Below are positions 27,626-36,166 of a stretch of DNA of 60,223 nt, piece by piece; the stretch's first letter is position 1, and the number at the start of each line of letters is the position of its first letter. The stretch comes from Paraburkholderia sp. CNPSo 3272 (GTDB taxonomy: Bacteria; Pseudomonadota; Gammaproteobacteria; Burkholderiales; Burkholderiaceae): NCBI RefSeq assembly GCF_024206495.1, contig NZ_JAMBPQ010000043.1, positions 1-60,223 of the forward strand, in the 5' to 3' direction. Under the pieces are notes generated by a model that had not been told where the DNA came from, made no database searches, and was given only the letters and a program-made list of their open reading frames with translations. The translations under genes were made by a program, and so were the position numbers.

Positions 27626-28537
27626 CTACTCCGGAAGATCCGGAAACAACACCGGTGCCATCTCGATGGCGAATTCCTTGAAGAGCCTGCACGGTTTCGA
27701 AATGTGCCGGTTGCCCAGGTAGACAAGGGAGAGATCGTATGTCGGGAGGCGCCATTGCGGAATCACCTCCACCAGCTTGCCCTCGCGGACGAGATCGGGC
27801 CGGACCACCGGAGGCAGCTCACCAATGCCGGCACCCGCCAGCAACATGGCAGCGAGGCCGGCAAAATCGTTCATCGCGAATAACGGCTGGAACGTGAGCG
27901 TCTGCTTTTGCCCTCCATTCTCGTGCACGAAGCACCAGCTGCAATCCGGCTTCCAGTGCGAAAACGCGAGGAGGCGATGCTCGAGCAGATCCTGCGGCTT
28001 TCGGATCACTGCGCAGCGCTTGAGGCAAGCGGGCGTTGCCACGATGCGATGCCGATAGGCCAGAAGGCGCCGCGCGACCAGCGACGAATCGCGCAGTGCC
28101 CCAACGCGGAACACGAGGTCGACGCCGTCGGCGATATGTTCGACGTAGCGCTCGGTGACGAGAATCTGAAAACGCACGTTCGGATAGCGCTTCTGAAATT
28201 CCATGACGAGCGGCGTCAGCAAGGTATCCGAAACGCTCGGCGGCGCCGAAAGGCGCAAGAGCCCGGACATGTCCGAGAGATGGTTCGAAGCGACGCTCTC
28301 GATGGCCTCGCCCAGCTCGACGCCCCGCACGGCTTGCTCGTACACCTCCTTGCCCAGTTCGGTGAGGGTGAGATTACGAGTGGAGCGTTCGAGGAGGCGA
28401 ACGCCCAGCGCCTGCTCGAACTCCGCGATGTGCCGGCTGACTGTGGAGACCGGCATGCCAAGCCGGCGTGCCGCCCCGGAGAGGCTGCCCGATTCGACCA
28501 CCTTGGCGAATATCACCAGCGAGTTGAGGTTCGCCAT
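27626..28537 (-). CDS. LysR-family regulator (paralogue B)
   Basis: The 303-aa LysR protein starts MANLNSLVIFAKVVESGSLSGAARRLGMPVSTVSRHI and aligns end to end with paralogue A without large gaps. It is divergent from the quinone oxidoreductase gene. A near-ideal palindrome ends 4 nt before its ATG, overlapping its GGAAAAG Shine-Dalgarno, which suggests autorepression. The frame is open upstream to 28630, but the ATG at 28537 matches the paralogue start. Confidence 0.88.
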   Translation of the reverse strand: MANLNSLVIFAKVVESGSLSGAARRLGMPVSTVSRHIAEFEQALGVRLLERSTRNLTLTELGKEVYEQAVRGVELGEAIESVASNHLSDMSGLLRLSAPPSVSDTLLTPLVMEFQKRYPNVRFQILVTERYVEHIADGVDLVFRVGALRDSSLVARRLLAYRHRIVATPACLKRCAVIRKPQDLLEHRLLAFSHWKPDCSWCFVHENGGQKQTLTFQPLFAMNDFAGLAAMLLAGAGIGELPPVVRPDLVREGKLVEVIPQWRLPTYDLSLVYLGNRHISKPCRLFKEFAIEMAPVLFPDLPE

Positions 28538-28540
28538 CGC

Positions 28541-28558
28541 TTTTCCATCGTTGGAAAA
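28541..28558. promoter_or_regulatory. LysR-type palindrome TTTTCCA-N4-TGGAAAA
   Basis: Perfect 7-bp arms with a 4-nt spacer (TCGT) at the start of LysR paralogue B. The core equals the TTTCCA-N4-TGGAAA element at 26504-26519. Confidence 0.6.
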
Positions 28559-28647
28559 CCATTGTGCGCCAATCGTCGTCGGCGTCGCAAGGACGGGGGC
28601 GAACCCGCTGCACAGGCGCGCAAGTGGCATGTCGAGGCGCGTTGATC

Positions 28648-28697
28648 TTTCCGGAACTGGAAAACGATTTTCTGCTTTACCGCCTACCGGAAAATCG
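28648..28697. promoter_or_regulatory. Third TTTCC-N6-GGAAA element and a second inverted repeat before the oxidoreductase
   Basis: 28648-28663 reads TTTCCG-GAAC-TGGAAA, five of six arm positions paired with the same spacing as the two perfect copies. Next to it CGATTTTC (28665-28672) and GAAAATCG (28690-28697) form an inverted repeat with a 17-nt spacer. Both lie 53-102 nt upstream of the ATG at 28750, suitable for LysR binding and RNA polymerase contact. Confidence 0.5.
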
Positions 28698-28749
28698 CGC
28701 CTGCTCTATCGTTTTGCATACACACGCGTGTGCCGCAAAGGAGGCGTCG

Positions 28750-29727
28750 ATGACGACCATGAAAGCCGCAGTGATCCACGAGCCGGGCGGCCCTGAGGTG
28801 CTCAAGCTCGAACAGCGTCCGATCCCGGTGCCGCAGCGCGGCGAGGTGCTGATCCGCGTGAAGGCGTTCGGACTCAACCGTTCCGAAATGTTCACGCGTC
28901 AGGGATTTTCCCAGAGCGTGAAGTTTCCGCGCGTGCCCGGAATTGAGGCGGTCGGCACCGTGGAAGACGCACCAGGAATGGAGTTCGCCAAGGGCGATAC
29001 GGTTGCCACCGCGATGGGAGGCCTGGGGCGTGAGTTCGACGGCAGCTATGCGGAGTACACCTGCGTACCTGCCCGGCAGGTGCAAAAACTGATCACTGGC
29101 GTGCCTTGGGAAACGCTCGGCGCAATGCCGGAAATGCTTCAGACCGCGTGGGGCTCGCTCTTCAAGGCCCTCGCGCTGCAGAAGCGGGACCGGCTGCTGG
29201 TTCGGGGAGGAACGACATCGGTTGGACTTGCCGCTGCCGCAATCGCCAAAGCGCACGGTGCGTTTGTGATATCGACGACCCGCAATCCGCAGAAAGGCGA
29301 CGCGCTGCGTGCCAACGGTTCCGACCGTGTCGTCATAGACACGGGCGCAATCGCGCAGGAGATCGGCGAAGTGTCGCCCGGCGGCGTGGATAAAGTGCTG
29401 GAACTCATCGGAACCACGACACTGAAGGACTCGCTGCGCTGTGCGAAACAAGGCGGCGTGGTGTGCATGACGGGCATCGTTGGCAACCAATGGTCGTTCG
29501 ATACTTTCAGCCCGATGGAAGTAATACCGAGCACGGTGAAACTCACCATATACGACGGCGGAGTCAATGAATTCATGGCGACGCCCTACGACGAGCTGCT
29601 GGCGCAGGTGAAGGCCGGAACACTTCGCATCCCCATTGGGAGGGTTTTTCGACTCGACGATATCGTGGAAGCGCACCGGTGCATGGAAGAGAACAAGGCC
29701 GGAGGGAAGATCGTCGTGCTGCCATGA
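28750..29727 (+). CDS. Zinc-independent quinone oxidoreductase (MDR family)
   Basis: The 325-aa medium-chain dehydrogenase begins MTTMKAAVIHEPGGPEVLKLEQ. It has the GroES-like N-domain (about 25-125; FGLNRSEMFTRQG) and a Rossmann domain with LLVRGGTTSVGLAAAAIAKA, the usual NADPH loop being GGTTSVG here. It lacks the zinc-binding cysteine set, as in quinone oxidoreductases (QOR/YhdH-like). The ATG at 28759 is an alternative start. Transcribed divergently from LysR paralogue B, which probably controls it. Confidence 0.86.
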   Translation: MTTMKAAVIHEPGGPEVLKLEQRPIPVPQRGEVLIRVKAFGLNRSEMFTRQGFSQSVKFPRVPGIEAVGTVEDAPGMEFAKGDTVATAMGGLGREFDGSYAEYTCVPARQVQKLITGVPWETLGAMPEMLQTAWGSLFKALALQKRDRLLVRGGTTSVGLAAAAIAKAHGAFVISTTRNPQKGDALRANGSDRVVIDTGAIAQEIGEVSPGGVDKVLELIGTTTLKDSLRCAKQGGVVCMTGIVGNQWSFDTFSPMEVIPSTVKLTIYDGGVNEFMATPYDELLAQVKAGTLRIPIGRVFRLDDIVEAHRCMEENKAGGKIVVLP

Positions 29728-29990
29728 AGGCGGCTTTCAGGCGATTCCAGTTGACCGATGGGACCGCGATTTCATGTTTCGCGATGCGCACCGATAACGG
29801 GTGATCGGCAGGAAACTGCGTCCGGCCGCGGGGCCCGCCAATGCACCTTCGCTAAAGGCGAGGCGGCCGATCTAACCGAGACTACAGTGCGCCGCAAGAT
29901 TCCCTAATTTTGTTGTTGTGCTATGCCGACACGACGCACCGCTATTTTTGTCGGCTAGTTGACTGTCACACACCGCAGGTAATCTGGCGA
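29728..29990. other. Intergenic region, no gene seen
   Basis: No frame with start, Shine-Dalgarno and coding character is visible. TTGACT at 29960-29965 and TAATCT at 29981-29986 could be a promoter for the RNA element that follows, but the 15-nt spacing is short. Confidence 0.3.
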
Positions 29991-30060
29991 TGCGCCTGAA
30001 TACGGAATAGCCCCCGTTAGGCGCACCCCTCGGCCGCATCACTGTATGCGGCTTTTTTTT
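29991..30060 (+). ncRNA. Candidate structured RNA ending in a strong intrinsic terminator
   Basis: A closed stem TGCGCCT (29991-29997)/AGGCGCA (30019-30025) encloses a second stem ACGG (30002-30005)/CCGT (30014-30017). It is followed 7 nt later by terminator stem GCCGCAT (30033-30039)/ATGCGGC (30046-30052) and eight T. The terminator lies more than 300 nt beyond the oxidoreductase stop and about 185 nt before the STAS gene on the same strand. It is therefore either the end of a small RNA or a leader terminator, not an ordinary gene end. Start point not identified. Confidence 0.5.
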
Positions 30061-30173
30061 ATGCACTGCAAACATTTGAGGCCGTTTGTCTCTGCGCCGG
30101 GAGCGGCGAATCGAGGTTCGAACCGCCGCTACCGTGGGGTGGCAAGCCAACCGGCCACGAGGAAAGGGGTACC

Positions 30174-30212
30174 ATGAGAAAACTACCGAGCGCCAGGCTT
30201 ATCCGCGCCTGA
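30174..30212 (+). CDS. Possible 12-aa leader peptide before the STAS gene
   Basis: ATG at 30174 with GAGGAAAGGGG just upstream encodes MRKLPSARLIRA then TGA, ending 33 nt before the STAS-protein ATG. The Shine-Dalgarno is better than that of the gene itself. Chance occurrence cannot be excluded. Confidence 0.3.
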   Translation: MRKLPSARLIRA

Positions 30213-30245
30213 GCGTGTAACGTCTCCGTACCCAGGGGGCCCGCC

Positions 30246-30602
30246 ATGATCCAGTATCATTCCACTCCCGATTCGCCGGTCATCGAAATCACCGTCGAAG
30301 GCAAAATCACCGACCACGAACTGCGCGAAGCCATCGAGCGCATGCGCGGCGATTTTGAACTGAACGGGAAGACCCGTGTGCTCGAACGCATCGAGCACTT
30401 CAGCGGTATGGAGCCGAAGGCGTTGTGGACCGACATGACGCTCGGCGTCTCCCTCGCCCGCAAGGTCACACGCGCCGCAGTAGTGGCAGACGCGGGCTGG
30501 ATTCGCGCCTCGATGCATTTGGCGCGATTCTTCACCAAGGCTGAAATCAAGTCGTTCCACCCTAACGAACTGGAGCAGGCGCGAGCCTGGATCAACGCCT
30601 GA
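30246..30602 (+). CDS. SpoIIAA-like STAS/Sec14-fold protein
   Basis: The 118-aa protein starts MIQYHSTPDSPVIEITVEGKITDHELREAIERM. It continues KTRVLERIEHFSGMEPKALW and IRASMHLARFFTKAEIKSFH, matching the SpoIIAA-like family (STAS-like fold) common in proteobacteria. Small cytosolic protein of unknown role, perhaps stress-related or lipid-binding in relatives. Monocistronic. Confidence 0.8.
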   Translation: MIQYHSTPDSPVIEITVEGKITDHELREAIERMRGDFELNGKTRVLERIEHFSGMEPKALWTDMTLGVSLARKVTRAAVVADAGWIRASMHLARFFTKAEIKSFHPNELEQARAWINA

Positions 30603-30740
30603 AAGGTGCCTGCAGCCGAACGCTTCGGACGGCAGGAGGAGCCGTCATTCGTTCCCCAACGTTGGATTGACCGCTTTCGCAGTCAATACGCTTTTTCCTT
30701 CATGGCAGCCGGCAGCGCAGTCGCGAGCACGGGGAACCAT

Positions 30741-31445
30741 TTATTCCGGCAGATCGATTCCGCGCGATTGCTTCATATGCTGCTTCCACCGTGCCATCAG
30801 TGTTCTTCTCCGCACATCATGCGGCTCGCCAAGAAACGTGGCGTCGACAATGCGATCCGTCCTGAAGTGGCGAAATTCCTGACGCAATTCGCACCACGCA
30901 ACAAGTAGTCGGACAGCATCCGCGTACCCAACGAGCAGCGGCCATATCGTGCGTTCGCTCGCGCGTCCGTGTTCGTCACGGTAACGGATTCGAAGCTTGC
31001 AACCCACGCGAATCCACTCGCGAACCTGCGCGACGTTCAGCATGTCGGCCCGCGACGATTGTGGCGGCGGCGTGCTGACCGTCGGCTCAGCGATGAATGG
31101 CCTCAACTGGTCCGGCACCGCGGCAGTGATCTTGGCGATCAGATCCCGAGCGGCTCTAGCCAGCACCGGATCGCTTCGTTGGGCGACCCATTGTGCGCCG
31201 AGCACGGCGGCTTCCAGCTCATCGGGCGTCAACATGAGAGGCGGCATGTCGTAGTGACGGTCGAGCACGTAGCCAATGCCTGCCTCGCCAGAAATGGGCA
31301 CGCGTTGTCCCATCAGATCGGAGATGTCGCGATAAACAGTCCGCACAGAGATTTCCAGTTCATCGGACAGAACGCGCGCGGTCACGGGACGCTTTGCGCG
31401 TCGAAGAATCTGGATGATCTGGAAGAGTCGATCTGCTCGGCGCAT
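30741..31445 (-). CDS. YafY-family (HTH_11/WYL) regulator
   Basis: The 234-aa protein has an N-terminal HTH_11 domain (MRRADRLFQIIQILRRAKRP... ELEISVRTVYRDISDL, residues 1-45) and a C-terminal WYL-like effector region (LRIRYRDEHGRASERTIWPL; LLVAWCELRQEFRHFRTDRI). It is divergent from the VOC protein gene, a frequent pairing for YafY regulators, and probably represses or activates it. Confidence 0.88.
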   Translation of the reverse strand: MRRADRLFQIIQILRRAKRPVTARVLSDELEISVRTVYRDISDLMGQRVPISGEAGIGYVLDRHYDMPPLMLTPDELEAAVLGAQWVAQRSDPVLARAARDLIAKITAAVPDQLRPFIAEPTVSTPPPQSSRADMLNVAQVREWIRVGCKLRIRYRDEHGRASERTIWPLLVGYADAVRLLVAWCELRQEFRHFRTDRIVDATFLGEPHDVRRRTLMARWKQHMKQSRGIDLPE

Positions 31446-31595
31446 GACGGAGTTTCGCTGCTGACAGAATGGTGGCAGCAGGCCTTTTGTAGGATGCTGG
31501 AAAGTCGTCTACCGCGTTAGCGGCGACTTTATCGCCGGACCTCGAGCTTGCCAATGCTGGTCCGGATACTGGTTTTCCTCATAAAGGACAATAAA

Positions 31596-31994
31596 ATGGA
31601 CTTCGTCTCCGCTCGCATTATCACCGATGACATCAAACGGCTGGTCCGATTCTACGAGGACATCGGGCTGAAGGCCATCTGGTACACGGAGGAATTCGCA
31701 GAACTGTCTACAGCTACCTGCACGCTCGCAATTGGCAGCAAGCGCACCATGGACCTGTTCGGGTCGGGCGCCGCGATACCGGCAAGCAATCACTCGCTCA
31801 TTCTCGAATTCCACGTGCCCGATGTGGATGAAGTTTACAGCCGGCTCGGCGAGTGGCTCAAGGACGTTGTACAGGTGCCCACCACCCAGCCATGGGGCAA
31901 TCGCTCGCTGCTTTTTCGGGATCCGGACGGCAATCTGGTCAACTTCTTTACGCCGGTGAGCCCGGAGGCTGTTCGCAAGTATATGAAGAGGTGA
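31596..31994 (+). CDS. VOC (glyoxalase/bleomycin-resistance) family protein
   Basis: The 132-aa protein from ATG 31596 (AAAGGA upstream) has the paired beta-alpha-beta-beta-beta units of the VOC fold: MDFVSARIITDDIKRLVRFY at the start and LLFRDPDGNLVNFF near the end, with the typical metal-ligand Glu position replaced or uncertain. It could be a resistance or lyase-type enzyme; the substrate is unknown. It is divergent from the YafY regulator. Confidence 0.82.
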   Translation: MDFVSARIITDDIKRLVRFYEDIGLKAIWYTEEFAELSTATCTLAIGSKRTMDLFGSGAAIPASNHSLILEFHVPDVDEVYSRLGEWLKDVVQVPTTQPWGNRSLLFRDPDGNLVNFFTPVSPEAVRKYMKR

Positions 31995-32179
31995 TTCGGG
32001 GTATGCTCGCCAGACCAGTTCTTCTGGCTGCGCCCGTTCGCGGGCGTCTCAGATAAGCGCGGGCACAGCGCGCCGTATGCGAACCTGTACCACATCGGCG
32101 CGTCTACGCATCCTGGTCCCGCGCTCGGCGGCGGTCGGGTTGGATCGTAGCGAACCAGCTCAGTTGACGAGGCATCGAC

Positions 32180-33127
32180 ATGGTGACGGACCTTGCACGC
32201 TCGTGGTTGACCTGCAGCTCTCCAGTGGCTGCCGCACAGGCCGCCGGCCGGCCGCTCGTGGCGCTGGAATCGACCATCATTGCCCACGGCATGCCCTACC
32301 CCGAGAACGTTCGTACTGCGCGCGAAGTGGAGGCCTTGATCCGTAACGCGGGCGCTGAGCCCGCGACTATCGCACTGATCGGTGGGCGGATCCGCATCGG
32401 CCTGACGGACGACGAACTGGAACTGATCGGCCGCTCGGAACGGGTACACAAGGTCAGCCGCCGCGACCTGCCGGCCATCCTGGCCGGCGGCGGGCTCGGC
32501 GCCACGACCGTCGCCGGCACGATGATCTGCGCCGCGTTGGCCGGGATCGAGGTCTTCGTCACCGGAGGCATTGGCGGGGTACACCGGGGTGCGCAGGAGA
32601 CCTTCGACATCTCGGCCGACCTGCAGGAACTGGCGAAGACCTCGGTGGCGGTAATCTGCGCCGGTGCGAAGTCCATCCTGGACATCGGCCTCACCCTGGA
32701 ATACCTGGAAACCCACGGCGTACCCGTACTCAGTTGCGAACAGGACAATTTCGCGGCGTACTACATGCGTGACAGCGGCTTTCGCGCGGACTTCAGGCTG
32801 GACGACCCCGCGGAGCAGGCGCGGTTCCTCCGCACCAAGTGGGACCTCGGCCTCGAGGGCGGTGTGGTGCTGAGCACTCCGGTGCCGGCAGCGGCAGCGA
32901 TGACGTTCGAAGAGATCGACGCGCTGACTCAGCAGGCGCTCGACGAGGCCACTGCGAAGGGAATCACGGGTAAGGCCGTGACCCCCTTCCTGCTCGCGCG
33001 CGTCAATGCGTTGACAGGCGGACGTAGCCTGGCGACGAACATCGCGATCGTGAAACACAATGCCGAGGTCGGAGCAAGGCTGGCGTTGGCGTTGGCACAC
33101 GTAGCGCGCGGGACAAGCGCTGCGTAG
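32180..33127 (+). CDS. psuG: Pseudouridine-5'-phosphate glycosidase PsuG
   Basis: The 315-aa enzyme reversibly cleaves pseudouridine 5'-phosphate to uracil and ribose 5-phosphate. Diagnostic motifs are ALESTIIAHGMPYPEN (catalytic Glu, about residue 30), GGIGGVHRGAQETFDISADL, and VICAGAKSILDIGLTLEYLE, whose Lys forms the ring-opened sugar Schiff base. Length is as expected. The usual kinase partner psuK and transporter are not adjacent. Start ATG 32180 has GAGG upstream; the following GTG is an alternative. Confidence 0.92.
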   Translation: MVTDLARSWLTCSSPVAAAQAAGRPLVALESTIIAHGMPYPENVRTAREVEALIRNAGAEPATIALIGGRIRIGLTDDELELIGRSERVHKVSRRDLPAILAGGGLGATTVAGTMICAALAGIEVFVTGGIGGVHRGAQETFDISADLQELAKTSVAVICAGAKSILDIGLTLEYLETHGVPVLSCEQDNFAAYYMRDSGFRADFRLDDPAEQARFLRTKWDLGLEGGVVLSTPVPAAAAMTFEEIDALTQQALDEATAKGITGKAVTPFLLARVNALTGGRSLATNIAIVKHNAEVGARLALALAHVARGTSAA

Positions 33128-33133
33128 CCATCA

Positions 33134-33853
33134 CTAGTCTGTCCCGGTCGGTCCTGACGCCCGGGCCAGGGCAGCAAACACCGGCTGGTTTCTTACGCTC
33201 TCGCGCTCCAGCATTCTTGCGTACCAGGCTTGAAGCGCCTCGCACTCCGCAGGCACCGGTAGCTTCACAAGCGCCGCAAAGATCAAACCGCCGATGACGG
33301 TGATGTCGGCCATCGAGAAAGCCTCGCCTGCGACATAGGGTTGTCCTTTTAGAACAGCATCGAAGTAGCGCATACCCCTCAGCGCCTTGTCGCGTTGACG
33401 GAACCCCCATTCCGGATTTTGATACGTCTCGACGTCGGGGCCCAGACCTGGCGTGCCGTGATGGAAATAGACACTGACGGCGTCGAGCAGCTCCAACTCG
33501 GCGCGCTTGCTCATCATGTGAATCACGCCCTTTTCGCGCGGTGTGCCACCGGTAAGCACAGGCGCGCCACCGAGCGCGTCGAGGTATTCGGTAATGGCCG
33601 TGCACTCGGCAATACAGGTTCCGTCATCGAGTTCGAGCACCGGCAGCGTCCCCGAATAGTTCTTGCCGGCGATGAACCCGGCCTTTTTGTGCTCCCCCTT
33701 GTAAAGGTCGACCATCACGAACTGCACGCGCGATTGCAGCCCCTTTTCAGCCAGAGCGATGCGCACGCGTGTCGGATACGGCCCTGTCGGGAAGTCATAG
33801 ATCTTCATCACGGGTAGCTGGGTTGCGTCGAAACTGACGGTATGGGAAGTCAT
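33134..33853 (-). CDS. Glutathione S-transferase
   Basis: The 239-aa GST has an N-terminal thioredoxin-like domain (MKIYDFPTGPYPTRVRIALAEKG; GTLPVLELDDGTCIAECTAI with the GSH-binding cis-Pro and Glu/Cys region) and a C-terminal helical domain (GEAFSMADITVIGGLIFA). It resembles the beta/zeta-like proteobacterial GSTs. The start at 33853 is chosen for length; the ATG at 33808 is possible. It is divergent from a TetR gene with a shared operator. Confidence 0.85.
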   Translation of the reverse strand: MTSHTVSFDATQLPVMKIYDFPTGPYPTRVRIALAEKGLQSRVQFVMVDLYKGEHKKAGFIAGKNYSGTLPVLELDDGTCIAECTAITEYLDALGGAPVLTGGTPREKGVIHMMSKRAELELLDAVSVYFHHGTPGLGPDVETYQNPEWGFRQRDKALRGMRYFDAVLKGQPYVAGEAFSMADITVIGGLIFAALVKLPVPAECEALQAWYARMLERESVRNQPVFAALARASGPTGTD

Positions 33854-33919
33854 TGCCGGGGCGCTCCATAGTCGGCTGCATCGGATCGGGCGGCGCGAAG
33901 ACACGTCGTCCGGTAATCG

Positions 33920-33937
33920 ACCTAACGTTTGTTAGGT
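33920..33937. promoter_or_regulatory. TetR operator ACCTAAC-N4-GTTAGGT overlapping a promoter
   Basis: Perfect 7-bp arms with a 4-nt spacer in the GST/TetR divergent region. TTGTTA (33929-33934) and TACAAT (33951-33956), 16 nt apart, form a plausible promoter for the TetR gene whose -35 is inside the palindrome, implying autorepression. Confidence 0.65.
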
Positions 33938-33999
33938 TAACGATAAGATGTACAATACGCGTTGTCAACGCCTATTTCCCGCTTACGGAGGCTGAAACA

Positions 34000-34575
34000 G
34001 TGAGCAATGACGCGAGCTCGAACTCGAAGGAGAGAATCCTGGCGGCCGCCACGAGGCTCGCGCAGGCGCACGGCTACGGCGGTTTGAATTATCGCGATCT
34101 CGCGGACGAGGTTGGTATCAAGGCCGCGAGCATCTACCACCATTTCGAAAGCAAGGCCGATCTCGGCGCAGCGGTAGCGAGGCGTTACTGGGAGGACACG
34201 GCGGCGGCTCTGGATGACATGCTGGCCAGATCGCAGGACCCGCTGCGCTGCCTTCGTCACTACCCAGACACCTTCCGCAAGGCGCTTGAAACCGGCAATC
34301 GCATATGCCTATGCAGCTTCATGGCCGCCGAAACTGACGACCTGCCGGAAATCGTGATGAAAGAAGTCCGGACCTTTGCTGACGTGAATGTGGCGTGGTT
34401 GAGCAAAGTGTTGGCCGCCGCGGCAGTGGTCGGACCGCGAGAGAGCAAACAGCGGGCTCGCGCTATCTTCGCTGCGATCGCCGGCGCGCAGCTCATCGCG
34501 AGGAGCCGCTCCGATATCGCTCTCTATGACGCACTCATCGAAAGCTATCGAAAAGCTGGCCTTTTGCCCACCTAG
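34000..34575 (+). CDS. TetR-family transcriptional regulator
   Basis: The 191-aa protein is read from a GTG at 34000 with GGAGG 8 nt upstream. The N-terminal helix-turn-helix (KERILAAATRLAQAHGYGGL, LADEVGIKAASIYHHFESKA) is standard; the C-terminal ligand domain is variable and resembles the TetR_C_16-like group. It probably represses itself and the divergent GST gene through the palindrome at 33920-33937. Confidence 0.87.
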   Translation: MSNDASSNSKERILAAATRLAQAHGYGGLNYRDLADEVGIKAASIYHHFESKADLGAAVARRYWEDTAAALDDMLARSQDPLRCLRHYPDTFRKALETGNRICLCSFMAAETDDLPEIVMKEVRTFADVNVAWLSKVLAAAAVVGPRESKQRARAIFAAIAGAQLIARSRSDIALYDALIESYRKAGLLPT

Positions 34576-34611
34576 CCGTGCAACGGCCCATGTAGACGCG
34601 CGCCGCCACCA

Positions 34612-36084
34612 TCAGTCGAGCCCGCCCTGGCACACATACTTGGTGCTCAGGTAGTCGTCGAGGCCATACTTCGAGCCTTCGCGCCCATACCCAGACTCCT
34701 TCACGCCGCCAAAAGGCGCCGCCTCGCTGGCCACGGCGCCTTCATTGATGCCGACGATGCCGACTTCCAGTTTTCCCGCCACGCGATCGATCCGGCGCAC
34801 GTCGTTCGTGTAGAAGTAAGCCGCGAGACCGAAAGGCGTGTCGTTTGCAATCCTGATGACGTCATTCTCGTGCGTGAAGCGGAACAGTGGCGCGACAGGA
34901 CCGAACGTTTCCTCGCAGCACAGCACCATCGCGTCGGTCGCGTCGGCGAGCACAGTGGGCGCGTAATAGTTCGGCCCCAGATCAGCGAGCCGCTTGCCAC
35001 CCGTGAGTACCCGCGCGCCATTCGTCACGGCATCCTCGACGTGCTTCGCAATCTTGTCGATCGCACGCTCGTTGATCATCGGTCCGATCTGCGCCTTGGG
35101 GTCCGTTGGCGGTCCCACATGAAGCGCAGCCACGCGCTGCGCCAGCAGATCTCCGAATCGTTCGTACACCGATTCATGTACGTAAATGCGATTGGGACAC
35201 ACGCAGGTCTGCCCGCCGTTGCGGAACTTGGCTGCCATCAGGCCGGTGACAGCCGCGTCGAGGTCGGCGTCCTCGAACACGATAAACGGCGCGTTGCCCC
35301 CCAGTTCCAGCGAGAGCTTCTTGAGCGTGCCCGCCGATTCGCGCGCCAGATGCTTGCCCACCGCCGTCGAGCCCGTGAAGGTGATCTTGCGCACGCGGTC
35401 GTCGGCGAGCCAGTCGGCCACAGCGGCAATGCCTTCGTCGCGCGCCGCCGAGATCATGTTGAGCACGCCGTCGGGCAAGCCCGCTTCCTGCGCGAGCGCG
35501 GCCAGCGCGAGCGCCGTAAGCGGCGTGTCCTCGGCGGGCTTCGCCACGACCGTGCAGCCGGCCGCCAGCGCCGGGGCGATCTTGCGCGCGATCATCGCGA
35601 GCGGGAAATTCCACGGCGTGATCGCGGCGACGACGCCTACCGGCTCCTTGATCGCGCTCATGCGTTTGCCGCGCTGCGTCTGCGGAATGATGTCGCCGTA
35701 GATCTTCGTTGCCTCTTCGGCGAACCACGCGACGTACGACGCACCATAGGCAACCTCGCCGCGCGCCTCCGCGAGTGGCTTGCCCTGCTCCATCGACATG
35801 AGGCGCGCGAGATCCTCGGTGTTCTCGATGATGAGCGCGTGCCAACGGTTGAGCACGTGCGCCCGCTCGCGGGGCAGCTTGTCGCGCCAGGCGGGCAAGG
35901 CGCGGCTCGCCGCATCGGTCGCCGCGCGGGCGTCGGCGGCGCTGCTGTTGGCCACCTGCGCGAGCGTGGCCTGCGTCGCCGGATTCGTCACGGCGTAACG
36001 GTTGCCACCGGCGGCGGCAATCCACTTGCCGTCGATGAAATTTTCCTGTCGAAGCAGTTCGCCTCGCGTCAACTCTAAACTCAC
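34612..36084 (-). CDS. NAD(P)-dependent semialdehyde dehydrogenase (GabD-like; SSADH or 2-oxoglutarate semialdehyde type)
   Basis: The 490-aa aldehyde dehydrogenase has TPWNFPLAMIARKIAPALAA, FTGSTAVGKHLARE, the catalytic Glu in LSLELGGNAPF and the catalytic Cys in GQTCVCPNR. It aligns with the GabD/KGSADH class. It is the last gene of the garD-permease-garL operon, 82 nt after garL. In that context it could oxidise tartronate semialdehyde-related or 2-oxoglutarate semialdehyde products of aldarate breakdown; succinate semialdehyde is the default annotation. AAAGGAG precedes the ATG. Confidence 0.85.
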   Translation of the reverse strand: MSLELTRGELLRQENFIDGKWIAAAGGNRYAVTNPATQATLAQVANSSAADARAATDAASRALPAWRDKLPRERAHVLNRWHALIIENTEDLARLMSMEQGKPLAEARGEVAYGASYVAWFAEEATKIYGDIIPQTQRGKRMSAIKEPVGVVAAITPWNFPLAMIARKIAPALAAGCTVVAKPAEDTPLTALALAALAQEAGLPDGVLNMISAARDEGIAAVADWLADDRVRKITFTGSTAVGKHLARESAGTLKKLSLELGGNAPFIVFEDADLDAAVTGLMAAKFRNGGQTCVCPNRIYVHESVYERFGDLLAQRVAALHVGPPTDPKAQIGPMINERAIDKIAKHVEDAVTNGARVLTGGKRLADLGPNYYAPTVLADATDAMVLCCEETFGPVAPLFRFTHENDVIRIANDTPFGLAAYFYTNDVRRIDRVAGKLEVGIVGINEGAVASEAAPFGGVKESGYGREGSKYGLDDYLSTKYVCQGGLD

Positions 36085-36166
36085 TGCGTGCTCCTTTCTA
36101 CAAGGGTTATCGTGCGCCGTTATATCGTCGCGACGGGCGTAACCGGCGATCGAATCGCGTGCGGCC

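Noticed and set aside
30102..30130. tRNA-like T-arm sequence GGTTCGAACC between AGCGGCG/CGCCGCT arms
   Set aside because: No cloverleaf, anticodon or acceptor stem can be built; the element is a simple inverted repeat.
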